Notes: a model not told the origin generated them from the letters alone. 64,000 nucleotides of DNA from Leptodontidium sp. MPI-SDFR-AT-0119 (GCA_020726505.1 JAHLEZ010000006.1:2728001-2792000), one strand, 5' to 3'. Positions 1 to 13,231 are shown, numbered from the stretch's first letter. Numbers and translations: made by a program.

Positions 1-1071
1 TTTCAGCTAGGGTACTACTAGGTGGGTAGGATATGCCCACCCAATGCCTTGGCACTGGTATTGTACTCCGTACTGTATTGATCTGCCTTGACAGTTTGAG
101 TGGAGAAGTGGAGATATCTTCGACTAACTTGCGAGGGTGTTTCTGTTGGGGACCACTTGGTCTGAAAACTCTCCACCGTACGCGTTGAGTGGTTTGGTCC
201 AGACTTCAGATATTTTCCTCATGTTTTTCCTAGGAGAAGTGTGAGTTCCACATCGAACGATCCAAGAGAAATCTATTTCTTGGGGGTAAGCAGACTATCC
301 CCATACCGGTTCACTTTCGGCGGCTGTAAATATGGAAGGTGAGGCGAAAGGAGGAAAGTTTTGAAGAATATGTCCCTCAAACTCAGGAGATTTTGAGTTT
401 CTTCTCACCCGAGAACAACATTCCTGTTATCACATGAAAATGGCAACCACAAAACAGCAAGTAAGTACCGTAGCATTTTCTCCCAACACATTCTACATTC
501 AAACCGCGTTGAGTCTGCTAGGAGAACCACGATGATATCCCACTCTACTTATCTCACTGCCAAGTTCAAGAGGATCCCAGCGTTGGAAGACATCTTGGCT
601 TGACATGTGCCGATTCCAGTTGACGATCTAGCCATCGAGGTGCGTATCTTTCGAACAGAGAGAAAATTGGCACACTTGATCCTCCCATTCTTCCACCACC
701 ACCAATGCCTCCGTGCTGGCTGGGCGAGATATTCCGTCTTAGATTCTTGAGCCTGTCAGCGGAGACCTTTCTCCCGATCGAGGGCTCATCTGCAGACCCG
801 ATATCCTCAGTTCTGTCGATCATATTGGCGTCTGCGAGAATACCAGAGGTTTGGAGGTGGGCCGTGGAAAGATGGAACAAACCATTCGGGGGTGCGATCA
901 AGTCGAACTTGATGAGGGTTGAAATGATTTGAGATGTCTCTTTGTACTTCTCGAAGACTATCACAAATCAACGGCGCTCCAAGATACAAAGCAGGGTGAT
1001 GGAAAATCCGCCATCAGGTTAACACAACTTCAAGGTTCCCGCAAGTACATTTCCCACTCGACCATATCTCA
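1..1071. other. Left flank, no gene I can support
   Basis: This stretch lies 3' of the HET gene. A minus-strand open frame of about 130 codons at 566-964 has low-complexity Gly/Ser content and no recognisable domain, and a plus-strand frame overlaps it. I see no RNA gene or repeat here. Confidence 0.4.
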
Positions 1072-2714
1072 TCAACTCCCTCGAGCAATTTCACGCGGTA
1101 TATCCCCTTGCTGCCTCCTAAGAGCATTCAAAGTATTCTCCCACCTAACATCCCACATCGAGGCCCCAGTCTGACTCTTCTGCGACGGCTTCAGAGGCGA
1201 AAACGGATTCCAAGTCAACCTCAACTTCAAACCAAACGCCTCCTCACCAGTCTCCTCCAACTTCCCCAAAGCCTCCGCCCAAGACATCTCAGGCGGCGGA
1301 TCCTTATAAGTCCTATTCGGCTGCGGCTCGGGCGTAGCTAACATCTCAAGAGCATACATCCCATCCTTCTTATCCCTACTCAAAACCGACGGCAATCTCG
1401 CCCCACGAAGCACACACACGAAATCACTCAGCTGCAATTTCCGCTCATTCGGCATATTAATCACCCAGCATTTCTCAAACAACTCCACCGCTCTTGGGTG
1501 CAACTTGCCCTCAAACAAGTCCGTGGCTTGTGATACGTACCGTCGACTGTTGAAATCCCAGTACTGCGTATTGCCCCCGCTAGATTTCGTCATGATGCGT
1601 CCGATTAGCATGGCGTCGATGTCGAATGTCACGTCGTTTGTCTCGGTGTTTGTGGTGATGATCGTGCTTCCTGGGAGTGCGAACTCGATTACCTTCTGTG
1701 CGATCTGAGATTGCGAAAGTGTGTAATCCGGCCGTAGAGAGGGGGTGTTCGCGTTCCTGGCGTCTGAGGAGAGACCTAGGAGGGCGTAGACTTTATCTAG
1801 GGGATCTGTTGCCTCCCAGGAGCGAAACATCTCGATCAATAAAGATAGAGGCATGGTCCCTGCTTAGAAGATTGAGGAGGCTGGATTCATGAATTCGAGG
1901 ACTGGTCGGTAGAGTCGCATCATCTTTGTGAATGAACCGTAGAAGCCTACGATGCCGTTGATCTCTGAGTAGAAATCTTCGCCTCGAATCGCAATATCGC
2001 CACAGGCTATGTAGAGCTCTTTAGCAGCGGCGACTTCTTGTAGAACCTATATCTGTGAGTGCAATTCATCATCCAATATATACCTTGTGTACGGTATGTA
2101 CCTAGATAGATTAAACCACTTACCCAAACCCTTCTAAACCACGGCCTCCTAAGAAGCTCTTCTACCCCCGCCGTTGGCGGCTCAGTCTCAAAATCCCCAG
2201 CATGGCATCCACACGGATTACTACTCGTCGGATGCCAGACCTTCCTCTCCTCCAGCCTCCGATGCGTCTCCCGGAACGCAAATCCAGTCATAGCCATCTG
2301 GCTATCCCCCTCCTCGGGACCCAACCACACCGTCACGGCGACGGCATGGCTGTAGATATCCCACATGAGCTGCACCTGCTGCCCGCGCTCCTCGACGTTC
2401 GTTTGGTCAATACAGATTGCGTCCACCCAGAGGATCCACGGCTCTTCTTCTGTCTGTAAGGGACGCAGACTGCGGAGTGCCGTGTCGAGATTGAGTGTTA
2501 TGGGGATGGTGCACCCGTCGATTGAGAGATCGACTGTTTGCTTTACGTCGCCCCAGACGTAGGATAGGGCTTCGAAGACGGTGTCGTTGATGGAGCTGTG
2601 GAATATCGAGCATGAGAGTGGGTCATTGTAGTTTGAGTTTGGGGAGTGCTCGATGCGGAGGAGCCGAATGCTGGAGCCGTCTGGTTTGAGGGGGGTGTAT
2701 TGATATCGTTGCAT
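1072..2714 (-). CDS. HET-domain (heterokaryon incompatibility) protein, interrupted by an in-frame stop
   Basis: Exon 1 (2714-2124) starts at an ATG and carries the HET hallmarks: a 'FEALSYVWGD' block, 'LWVDAICIDQ' with 'QVQLMWDIYSHA', and 'RRPWFRRVW'. It ends in a consensus GTAAGT donor. Splicing out 2047-2123 continues in frame into 'VLQEVAAAKELYI'. The frame then meets a TAA at 1866-1864, and immediately beyond it, still in the same frame, resumes with the conserved 'MPLSLLIEMFRSW' and 'DPLDKVYALLGL' block down to the stop at 1072. HET proteins trigger non-self recognition and cell death after hyphal fusion. I found no consensus intron removing the stop; the only in-phase option uses a poor GTTCAT donor. 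Either the allele is a pseudogene or an unusual intron exists. The HET call is firm, the integrity is not. Confidence 0.85.
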
Positions 2715-3927
2715 TTTTTTTTATATAATGGACTATCTAGATGGCCTTCATATATATCAGTGTGTGAATTAGGGATAAGAAAACCAAGTGGATGGCTCTT
2801 TTTATGTGAGGTTGAAAAATGCTCTCTTCAGCTGAGAGCGCTAATGAAGTCTGGCCCATGATGCGGCTGAAAATTTGAGGCAACTGAAATTCTTGGGACG
2901 CTGTTTGCTTTTTCGGGGGATTGAAAGTTGCTTTTGAAAGCTTGAATGACGGAAGTAGAACGTGTTTAATATTCCTGTATGTGGTGAGTGTTGAAAAGGG
3001 ATGGCTTAGGTACGAGTGTTGATCACCTCCATCGCCCCTCACCTCACCTCCTATATGCCTTTGAGCCTCTTGGCACTGTGTTTTTTTTTTTTTTTTGAGA
3101 TGGCAAACATGTGAAAGAAAGGCCCTCAAGATTAAACCAATAAAAGATAAAGTCGGAAATGGAGAGTTCGATATTCAAGCGTTGGGCTTCAATGTCTCTT
3201 CCCTCTACTTAAGCTTGGCAGTAGAGAAGTTCAAGCGGAGAGGCCAGGCGGCCAAGACACAATTCAACTTGAACTTTGCTTGAAGACAATGAATAGCGGT
3301 GTCTTCAACCGTGAATGAATGTTCCTGGATCCATTAGCTAACGTCGGTTTCGTACCTAGAGAGGTGATGTTGATGTTTGGATCCAAGAGATTGTCCCAAG
3401 CTGCTCCTCTCTTCACTTTTCCCTCTTGGTACGTAGCGAGAAGTACCCTATTAGTCATCTTTGTTGACTTACATTTCACCCTTGAGTAAACCAAGTGATT
3501 TCGGGTAGGATTGAAGACTCTTAAGCGAAGTAAGTTTCTCTTTCCTCTGTAGAACAACACCTTCACAACAATCCACAACATTTCTTGCGACATTGAAAAT
3601 GGAAACAACATAAACCCTTGTACAAACTCACCCCACTCCTCCTCTTCTCCCCCACAAACACCAGGAGACTTGCAGGCTCGGCTTCATCCCGCCAGCCCGC
3701 TTGCCCCACGCCCGCCTACTTAAGTCTTAGCGCCTGGCAAACTGCGTGTGATAGGACATCCGCTCCGCTCCACTCTCCGCTCTCCACCCGAGACCTGGAC
3801 CCAGAAAGAAACATCTCCGCCTCGCCTCACCATACCATCCGTCCAGCTTCAGCTTCAGGTTCACTGCAGCTGTCTCCCTCACCTCCACCTCCACCTGCGC
3901 CGCCGCCGCCTCGTCCTCCTCTGTACA
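2715..3927. other. Intergenic region between the HET and F-box genes
   Basis: This holds the two divergent 5' regions. There is a poly-T run of about 16 bases near 3081-3096 and a strongly CT-rich leader at about 3620-3920 in front of the F-box gene. Open frames here have simple composition and no recognisable domain. Confidence 0.5.
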
Positions 3928-6900
3928 ATGCCAGGCATTCCTCCCGCTCACTCCAGACGCAGAGGTACTACGCCCATCAAGAATCCCCAGCTGGATGATG
4001 TTTGGCATCGGTCATTGTACGTCCTTGGCCTGCAAGAACTGAATGCGCCCATGCCCTCGTCCGCCCAAAGCTCAGCATCTGCAACCTCCACCTCCACGAT
4101 GGCTTCACCGATCGCCAGCCCGACGCCTGCACCAGCCCCAGCGGAGCCAGATGTCCCTTCGAAGAAGCTCACCTTCTCTGATCTGCCGCTAGAAACAAAA
4201 AAGGAGATATTCAAACATGTCAGTGCAGTTACCCGTGTCTGCGGGGCGCCAGGCTGCGTACCATTTTGGACAAAAAACTAACATTATGACCTCTAGACAT
4301 CTGCCCCCGACCTCATCGCCCTCTCCCTAGTATCGAAGCAGTTTCGGGACTTGGCTGCAGAGCGAATATACCGCAGCTTTCATATCCTGTTCCCCGACGA
4401 CGATGACCCTTCCAACGATTACCCGTTTGACAGCCTTGCCGGCGGTTTGGACACGTTCGTCACCAGCGACTACAATTATGGACAATACTTGAAGGAACTT
4501 ATCATGGCGACACAGAGCGGTGGTCTGAAGGGACAATTGGCATATAGAGATTACTTGAATGACCTGAGCTGCGGCAAGTTCATGAATACCTTGCTGCTCT
4601 TAACCCTGCGGCAAGCAAAGTCTCTCGAAAGATTCCAGTCAGTATGCCCAATGTTCGGAGGATCCATGCTAACTTCTGCAGATGGGATATTCGAGTCGAA
4701 TTGAGTCGGCCAGTGTGGAAGGAGTTGCACAAGATCAAAGCTCTAAAGCATCTACATGTTCGAATGCAATCGGGTCCCTCCACATACCAACCCCTCCCAC
4801 CTCTACCAAACTCCATCCTCCCTCCAGCTCCCGGAGAGGTCGATTCATCTATACCAGGCTCCATACTCCATCCACTCCCACCCATACTTCCAGTGCCCGC
4901 AGGTAGCCCGAACTCCTTCCCATTTGGAAACCAAATTGCAAAAATCTACCTCCAACCACCAGGCGCAAAGGTCGAAACCAAGGCTCCCCCAACTTTTGGC
5001 AACTTCAGTGATCTAAAGACCTTGACAGTGTTGGATATGGATACTCTGGATTACCTGGACGAGTTGAAGGATTGCATTCGGAATAGCTCGTCGACCTTGA
5101 GCTCGCTGAAGTTGTCTTTCTCTGATGCCCTCATCAATAGATCTCGCAAACCACTGCCTGATCCACAATCTGATGATGATTCGGATCAAGAAGATGAATT
5201 CGGTCAGCCCATTCCTCCCCCTGGACTCCCTCCACCCAACCCAGCTCTAGGTGCAGCGGATCCAAATGGTCCTTCCAAAATACTCAAGGCCCAGGAGGAG
5301 AAGAAGAAGCAGGAAGCCGCCCTCGGAAAGATCTTCGGATTAGAAAATATTGCACCGAAACCAAAGCCACAAATGCCAGTTGCTCCCAAAACCGAGATTG
5401 AAAAGTCCAAGCCTGAAGAAGATCCAAAGAGACGGTTCATCCGAAATCTGGCACCTGTTGCTGCCAAGCTAATGGGTCATGTCAAGCCAGGAAGTGATAT
5501 CTCAGTCGAAGGAAAGGAAACACTGGCGATGATTGAGAAAGCGGCGCAGATGTACCTCGAAGCGACGGACAAGAAGGTTGAAAAGGCCCCTGCTAGCGTT
5601 GGAAGTAGTACTGCAAAGGCAACCCCAGCTTCTTCGAGCGCAAGTACGGATGGGGTCGAAGATGCAGTCATCATGACTGGTGCCGTGGCCGAAGAACCAG
5701 GTCTTTTCGATAAGCCCGAGAAGAAGAAGCCTGATGAACCCTCTGATGTTTCGAACCCAGACGACATCGATATTGAGGAGCCAGAAGGAAGTGAGCTGAT
5801 TGTGGAGCCCGAAACTTCGGCACCAGAAGTTATCTCAGATGAGCCAGCTACTGTCTCGGATCAGCTTGCTGTTGTCTCCGATGAGCCAGTTGTTTCTGAG
5901 GCTGTGGTCCCTAGCACAGCTACCGCCGTCAAGGAAAATGAAGACCTCGGGGGACTTGACGAGCAAGGGAAGGCCGAGCTGTTAGAAGTCCTCGAACAGC
6001 ATGCGGATATGGTGTCGACAGTTGTTGCAATGGAACAAGAAGGCGACATGTGGGCCGAAAAGGTTGAAGCATTTACTGCGAAGCTAGAGTCCGGAGCAAG
6101 CATCAGTGAGACTGAAAAGCAGATGGTTATCGAAGCCCGAGCAGCGATCCAGGGTGTTGCTCAGAGGGTTAGCCAACTCTCCATCGGTATGAATATCGTC
6201 AGCGAGCACCTTTTGGAGCTGAAGGAACGATCCCGTGGGAAGGCATACCTTGACTCCGCGATGAGCGAATATGTTCGCACTACTCGTGGTCTCACCCTGA
6301 ATGCTCTCTCGATCTACATGATTCCAATCAAGGCTTCTGTCTTGTCTCGAGCCGTGGATCTCAATGTCCTGCAAAGCATCACCCTGCTTAACGTTGGTCC
6401 ACAATCTCCCTTCTGGAATCTGTTAGCGAGGGAGAACAAGCTTGCTCCTTTGCCACTTCACAAGGTCTACACCGACAATGTCACAATGGCGTTCCTGCTG
6501 TGCCTTTCCCAATTGGAAAAGCTGACTGAACTTGTCATGCTTGAACGACTTTCTAAGGATCGTGTTGAGAGCAATGCTTTGAAGTCTACCGTCACGATCG
6601 AACAAATCCGAAAGATTGTACTGAAGAAGCATGCATCGACATTGAAGGTCTTGGTCGTCCGGAATGACACCATCTCACTTGATTGGGGTTTCAATATCAA
6701 GACAGCCATGCTACTCTGCGACCGTGCCAAGAACTTGGAGGAACTGGGCTGTAGCTTTGGGATTCGTACAATGGTAAATATCCCCACCCGATTCTGTTTT
6801 ACCTAGCTAACACTTCGAAGCACACTCTCATGCAATACATGTCTGAGCTCACAGCCCTCCGTGTCCTTCATGTCATCACCTTCGATAACCCCGATGACAC

Positions 6901-7297
6901 ATGCTCATGGGTCTTTCGGGAATTCCGCAAGTTTACTGTCGATGTTATATGCCATAACCCCACTATGAAGCTCGAGTACCTCGCCGTTGAACAGGCACTT
7001 GATCGCTTGGTTCGTCGCAAGCCAATGCTAAAACCTAAAGTTGACAAGAAGGGCAAAGGCAAAGAAATGAACTGGACAAGCGCGAAAGCTCTCGCGGAGT
7101 TGGTAATGGGAAGTGCAGCAGTGGCAACCACTGGTGGATGGAGCGAGGACGGCAAGTACGACTTCCCAGACAGCTCAGACGACGAGGACGGCATCGTCAA
7201 GACCGGATTGCGGGTTGAGACAATCGACGGTATTCGCTTCTCGGACGTCACTGGCGTGCGGATATTCGAGCGAGACGTTCTTATTGGGAGGTTGTGA
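3928..7297 (+). CDS. F-box protein with leucine-rich-like repeats and a long disordered insert
   Basis: The proposed mRNA has four exons: 3928-4218, 4297-4637, 4682-6773 and 6821-7297 (about 1066 residues). Introns are GT-AG with branch points such as AACTAAC and GCTAAC, and each junction keeps the frame; for example exon 2/3 joins as '..LERFQ/WDIRVEL'. An F-box lies around residues 80-125 ('LTFSDLPLETKKEIFKH' spliced to 'SAPDLIALSLVSKQFRDL'). LRR-type strings follow ('LKHLHVRMQ', 'LKTLTVLDMDTLDYLDEL', later 'LNVLQSITLLNVGP'). The middle (roughly 5150-6050) is acidic and Pro/Glu/Lys-rich, probably disordered. F-box proteins recruit substrates to SCF ubiquitin ligases; the substrate here is unknown. 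The start is uncertain: in-frame ATGs also exist at 3748, 4051 and 4099. I chose 3928 because it follows the CT-rich leader. Confidence 0.85.
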
Positions 7298-8406
7298 TTT
7301 GGTATATCTGAATGACCCATGGGAGGCGGGGACAAAGGCATCTGGCAATGACGTTTATGATTTCATTTGATAATGCTGGCGCGTATGGAGGTCACGAGAA
7401 ACGGGCATATGACTCTGATACCTATTTGTCTTTTGCGGATTGGTGATAGCGGCATAGCGGCGTTAAATCAACATTCTGCTTTTTGATCCTTTGTCCTTTG
7501 TTCCTGAGTTGAATTTATGTTTTGTGAGTATCATTTAGCCAAGTGGCCATACATTCGAGTTATGAGAAAGATGGCAGCGATTCTACGGATAATATACTCC
7601 GTTTGATAAAGCCCAGCACTTCTAACTACACTTGCCGTCTTCATACTGCCATCTCCTCATCGAACAGCACTAATTCTTTCTCCCCTTTCAATCCTTGTCA
7701 TTGACTACCTCGTAGACAGCTTCACATCACTCTATGCTTTCCTTACACAAGCTTGTCCTCGATCTATCCGTCGGTTCCCTCTCTCGATGTCATGTTTCAA
7801 TTTCCTGACGTATCTTTCTAGCCAGCTCAGTCGGCAACTATTCATCCTCGGACTTTTGGTCCAATCACCACCATAACCCATAGTATCTTCGTCGCTCTTC
7901 GAACTTACATTTCAGGTTGACTTTTAAGAGTGCTATTCTGAAGGAGGAAAGAGGGTATGCTTTGTGGAGATATGTTGGAGTGGGACGAGTGGGTGGTCCA
8001 AATAACTGCCCGATCCTTTATCGAATGGGTGAGTCCGACTTGGTCAAGAATGAGTCTCAATGAGCAAGTGAGTGGTAGAATCCATTTATTCAGAAGACAT
8101 TTTCCCATCCGTTTGTTCATCGCGAGATCTTCAAGGCACTTGTTGAAAAGAATACGAAACGAAAGGTTCTAGAATTCCCTAACGCCTCAGAATATCTCAG
8201 ATCTCAGAAGTGGCATATTCGTGTATCCCACATCCGCCTCTATCTCCTTGCTTCGATAGCAATACGCCTTGGATGCGGAATGAAGCAATGTCTCAGCCTC
8301 AAGATTGATCCTTGCCAAGAAACATGTGCGTCTCTGAAGTACTCTCTCTTTCCAGATCATGCATGATTTTCTCATCGCGGAGCAACATTTCGCTCGTCGG
8401 ACCGAA
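7298..8406. other. Intergenic region upstream of the glycosyltransferase gene
   Basis: Contains the 3' end of the F-box gene and the promoter and leader of the glycosyltransferase. The leader is pyrimidine-rich. I see no further gene. Confidence 0.5.
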
Positions 8407-10351
8407 ATGGCTCAATCGTTGATCAGACGTGTGCCAGGCAACGTTGTTATCCTACTCGCCTTCATCCTCGGAACGATCTTCTACTTTCATCCTGCTCATC
8501 GATTCCCCCAATTCGACACCTCAGCTCTCAAACTCTACCTGAACGGCACTCACCCCATTCAACATCTTCAATCCTTCGCCAAAGACCCCCATTGCGAACC
8601 AGCCTTCCAATCCAACATCACAACAGTAACCACAACCGCAACCCAATTCATAACAACAACAGAAACCCAAACCTGTCCTCTCCAACTCCCACCAACCCCA
8701 ACACAATTCATCCTCCCCCCAACCCTCCCATTGGAAGAACTCACCCCCGAGCAATCCATCATCGCCCGCCTCCGCTCCTCAGGAATAACACTCATAATCA
8801 AAACCGGCGCCCAAGAAGTCTCCCACCTCTCAATCCAAATCGGCACCACCCTCCTCTACCTCGGCCCCCTCGACCTCCTAATCTTCTCCGACCTCCAATC
8901 CTCTCTCGGTCCCTTCCTCATCCACGACGCCCTCCGCAACGTTGACCAGGCCCTCAAAGAAACAGACCCCGACTTCGCCATCTACAGAGATATCTGGCGG
9001 TACCAACGCACCGGCCAAGACATCTCGGACCTAAACGAAGAGCGCGCAAAGGGCGACAATAGAGTAGGTTGGAAATTGGACAAGTACAAATTCATCCACA
9101 TGGTCGAGCAGACATTTGAGATGCGGCCGGGGAGTAAATGGTACGTCTTCGTCGAGACGGACTCGTATGTTGTGTGGAGTAACCTCGCAGAATGGCTCGA
9201 GAGACTCGATTCTACAAAACCCATTTATCTAGGTGCGCCGGTTATGTTAGGTGGTGAAGCCTTTGCGCATGGTGGAAGCGGATACGTCCTCAGTAACGCG
9301 GCGATGAATAAACTGCTCGGTCCGGACCAGCCGCAAGGTCTCGCTGCCAGTTGGGATAAGCGGATGAAGAGCCATTGTTGTGGTGATCTGGCGCTCGCTA
9401 TTGCGTTGAAGGAGAAAGGTGTTGATGTCCAGGGTGCGGGACCTATGTTACATGGTGAGAAACCGGCGACGTTCAGCTATGGCCCCGGTGAGCTTTGGTG
9501 TCAGCCGGTTGTTACCATGCATCATGTTCTACCGCATGAGGTGAGCGCTATCTGGAGGTTTGAGAGGAGGAGGGAGGTTTTGGAACCGTTAGCGAATGTA
9601 AGTCCTTCCTCTCCTCTGCACTTTCCCCCCTACAGTGGTTGGGCGAGATGCGAAAGTACTTACTAATGCCGCAAAGGAAACTATCTTCGCGGATCTGTAC
9701 TTTCATTTCATCGAGCCACTGTTGGTGGATGAGAGAGAAAATTGGGATAATCTGGCTCATGGGACGACATACTCGGCAGAGGAGACGAGGAAATTGGAGG
9801 ATAAGTGGGCGGAAGAGGATAGGAAAGATGTCGAGAAGGACAAAGAGAAGGAGAAAGAGGACGCTAAGAAGAAAGACGAGGAGAAAGTGGAGGCTGAGAA
9901 GAAGAAGGCTAAAGCTGACGAGGAGGAAAAGAAGAAAGCTCCTGTTGGAAGCTTAGCTGCTTCGAGTGTGGAGAAGGAGAAAGATGCCAAGGAGAAGTCA
10001 GGAGGTAAAGATGAGGACAAAATGTTCCCCGAAACTAAGGAGAAGTCAAAAGATGAAAAAGCAAAAGACAATAAACCCAAAGACGAACAAAAGAAGGATT
10101 CCAAACCAGATCAAAAGCTAGTACCAGAAACGACCACCCCGCCTAAATCACCCAAGAAGCTATCCAAGCGAGCCGACCACAAAAAACAAACAGGCGTCGA
10201 AAAAGCAGCCCACCTCTCATTCGAGAACTGCGCCAAGGCATGTACAGCAAAGCCAGAGTGTTTCCAATACGTCCACGGCGACGCGAAATGCAAACTCGGC
10301 CACTCGTTCCGCCTTGGGAAATACGCAGCGCCTAGAATGGGGATAGGATAG
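8407..10351 (+). CDS. Type II membrane glycosyltransferase, GT31/fringe-like, with a PAN/Apple-like C-terminus
   Basis: Two exons, 8407-9597 and 9677-10351 (about 621 residues). The intron has a GTAAGT donor, TACTAAT branch and AG. A single signal anchor (residues ~12-27, 'VVILLAFILGTIFYF') after a basic N-terminus implies a Golgi or ER lumenal enzyme. A Thr-rich stem follows. The catalytic region includes 'WYVFVETDSYVVW', where ETD (250-252) sits at the place of the fringe-type acidic metal/sugar-nucleotide motif, and then 'HGGSGYVLSNAAM' and 'CCGDLALAIALKEKGV', typical of fungal GT31-like proteins. After the intron comes a Lys/Glu-rich segment of over 100 residues. The tail is short and Cys-containing ('FENCAKACTAKPECFQY'), resembling a PAN/Apple module that may bind carbohydrate or protein. 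An alternative upstream ATG lies at 8359. Acceptor sugar unknown. Confidence 0.85.
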
Positions 10352-10540
10352 AGTAGAGGTCGGGATAGAATTTAACGAGGATTAGGACGTGGACGAAGAG
10401 AATCCTTGTGCAGGGCCGAAGTGGCCTGATTGGGTTGGTTGATGGAAGGGGGGTATGTTGGATATTATTCATTGGTATGTTTGGTTAAATTAGTGTACTT
10501 CTTTCCTCTGAGTAGATTTCCTTCATGGAAAATAGTTTTC

Positions 10541-12342
10541 TCATCCCCAGAGGATGTTCAGCCGTTTCCATCCTTTCGTCTTTGGAAATGGTTCTTCGGG
10601 GTTATCGTGCATTTCATCAAGAGCTTGACGGATTGGGATGGAGTCGAGATCTACGATCTTGGTTTTCTTGAATAGTTTCCATCCTCCGTACGCCAGGAGG
10701 ACGAGGGGGATGTCCCTGGGATGCTGTCAGAGCCTGGATTCGGAGATGAGATGGATGACTTACAGATATGCTGAAATGAAAGTCGCATTGTCCCAGTTGC
10801 CTTTTGTGAATACGGTGAATCCACCAGTGAGCAGGAAAAGAATGCATGCAGCTAACGCAGCTCGAGATGTGTAGGCTACGACGAGTTTAGCATTGCACGA
10901 GATTGGTTTCGGCAAACTTACGAGTCCATGAATGATGCCAAGGGAGCTCTTCACGTGCAATTCCCTGCTTCTTCATCGCTTTGTGAAGTCTAATATGGTT
11001 GATCAGAATCACAGACCAGCTAACAAGTGTCCCGGCTGCTGTCAGGTTGAGGAACCAGTAGAAGACAGTCAAGGCGCCACTAGAAAGCGCCATGTACGCC
11101 AAGGTGGCAATGGCAGTTTGCAGAATGACACAAACGTACGGGATTCCCCAAGAGGTAGTTCGTAGGAAGATTTGTGGCGCATGTCTTTTGAGAGCGAGAC
11201 CGTATAGAATTCGAGTTCCAGTAAGGAGACATTGGTTCGACGCAGACCAAGCCGAGGTGAGAACGACCGCATTGATAATCGATGGTACGACTTTAATTCC
11301 AGCTCGAGTGGCAGCCGTGACGAAGGGACTTGTTGATGCATTTCCGGCGTCATTATTCAATGTCTGGTCATCACTCGGCACCAACATCCCGACGATGAGG
11401 ACCGAAAGAAGATAAAAGATCGCAACTCTGGCAAACACCTTCTTGCAAGCCTTCGGGATATTCTGTCTAGGACTCTTCGTCTCGGCGGCAGCGACAGAAA
11501 CACTCTCAACTCCAGCAAAGGAGTAGACGGCGTTGGTCATCACTTTCCAGAATCCGAGGAACTGTCCCCAGGATCCAGATGCGATGTATGCCACGAAAGG
11601 TCCAGGGCTATTCCAGTACCGAAATCCGATCCTCTCTTGTCCAGGAACGCCACCAAGATCAATGACGAGGCCCATGATGATAATCCCGATAACAAGTAAG
11701 ATCTTCAGAAGAGCAAAGCAAAACTCTATTTCTCCATAGACACCCACGAACACGATCCCCACGAGAAACGTGACGATGATAAATAGTGTGATCCAAAGCG
11801 CGGGGTACTTGTCCGTCCAGAACTGGATGAGGACGAGTGCAGCTGAGATTTCTGCTGGTACACTGAGATACGTTCCATAGACGACGTTCCATCCCACGGC
11901 GAATCCGAGAGCTGGGTCGACAATGAGTTCAGCGTGACGGACGAACGATCCAGTCACGGGGAAGAGAGCTGATACTTCCCCGAGAGCGAATTGAACTGCA
12001 CACACGACGAGTCCGACGAGTGCGTAGCCGAGTAGAGCTCCTAATGGCCCCCCAGTCATCAATGCGCCGCCGAGACTGAGGAAAAGTCCTGTCCCCTGAT
12101 GAAGGGGTTAGTGGATATCACGAGTAAAGAATGACGAAAAGACGTACAATCGCACCAGCAAGAGCAATCATTTGAATATGACGCTGCGAGAGTGCCCTCG
12201 ATAAATTATTCTCTTCTTGGGCATGAACAATTCGAACTGAATCAGATCTGTCATCCACATTGGTGCCGACATCTTTGTTCTCGACGTCCATTGGGGTTGC
12301 CGTGGCCGCTTCAGCAGCAGCAGGTCGACCGAACCCGAACAT
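10541..12342 (-). CDS. Amino-acid permease (APC superfamily, fungal YAT family)
   Basis: Four exons on the minus strand: 12342-12148, 12095-10922, 10875-10764 and 10715-10541 (about 551 residues). All three introns are 46-52 bp with GTAAGT/GTACGT donors, and the frame holds across each junction. The first junction restores the family signature: 'LSQRHIQMIALAGAI' joins 'GTGLFLSLGGAL', the TM1 substrate-binding loop. About 12 membrane spans follow, with 'GWNVVYGTYLSVPAEISAA', 'FAGVESVSVAAAETKSPR' and 'SASNQCLLTGTRILYGLA', all characteristic of yeast-type amino-acid transporters. The last exon ends in a short cytosolic tail ('PFPKTKGWKRLNILWG'). It acts in the plasma membrane as a proton symporter. 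Substrate range cannot be read from sequence. The N-terminal ~50 residues are cytosolic and acidic. Confidence 0.92.
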
Positions 12343-13231
12343 CGTGATGTGATGGAATGAAGCAGCCGTTAAGAAAAATTCTATAGTCAAATATCTAGGA
12401 CTGCAGGAGGGCGTGAAACTCAAAGCATGAGCATTCTGAAGATCCAAAAGCAGAAATAAGGATTCGTGATAAATTGGTGAAGAGTTCAAATGTTACCAGC
12501 CAGATCAGATGCTGAGATTGGTTGAATACTGGAAAGAGAATGGAAGTTCTGAAATTTCAGATGATGTATATTTGCAGTGGGCCCTTGCCATGGTCCAGGC
12601 TCTTTTCTTCTTCGCACTTGCTTATCAGTATGGCGTCAATGTCGCCTTGCCCCAACTAGGCAGGTGTAAGCATTGTTAGTGGGAACTGGTGGACGACCCG
12701 TCGACTAGTCGAAGCTTGTGGTTGCATCTCGGGTCACACTTCGGGGTCGCCAATGATGCTTGTTTCCGAGATCTCAATTCATTGGCTAGGGATGAAAATT
12801 TGAGACTGAAGTATATTTTCTGTTCCTAGTCCTGGTATTAGAACTGATTTGGTCGCTGAGTTTCTTATTGCTGCGTTGGATTTGGATATGGCGATTCTGC
12901 ATAAGTGTGGAGGAAGAAAGTGGAGAAATGGACGAGGAAATAAATTTTCTGCGGGTCAATCCCAGGCTACGAACCACCAGACTGGGTTCCGCGTTCAACG
13001 GTCGTGATCAAAATGAGGGTCCACTATTTCTCGTCATTTTGAACAAATATGTTTTTTCGACCGTTTCTAAATCCCAATATGTCGCATTTTGTACTAAAGA
13101 GATGAGGCGTGCTTTGACCTTGGCATTGACAAGTGTTTCCCTGTGAACCTTACCCCAACTCCTGAATAAGCGAACCCCCTCCTCAATATTGACATTCGGC
13201 TAGGGGACCTGCCCGCCTCTGCATGTGCACT
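12343..13231. other. Intergenic region between permease and aldehyde dehydrogenase genes
   Basis: Holds the permease promoter and the 3' end of the dehydrogenase gene, both on the minus strand. No conserved coding frame or RNA gene is seen. Confidence 0.5.

Noticed and set aside
566..989. Minus-strand open frames downstream of the HET gene
   Set aside because: About 130 codons, Gly-rich, two overlapping frames compete and no domain is recognisable.
3264..3611. Minus-strand frame of 115 codons between the HET and F-box genes
   Set aside because: No domain and no plausible extension by splicing; likely chance.
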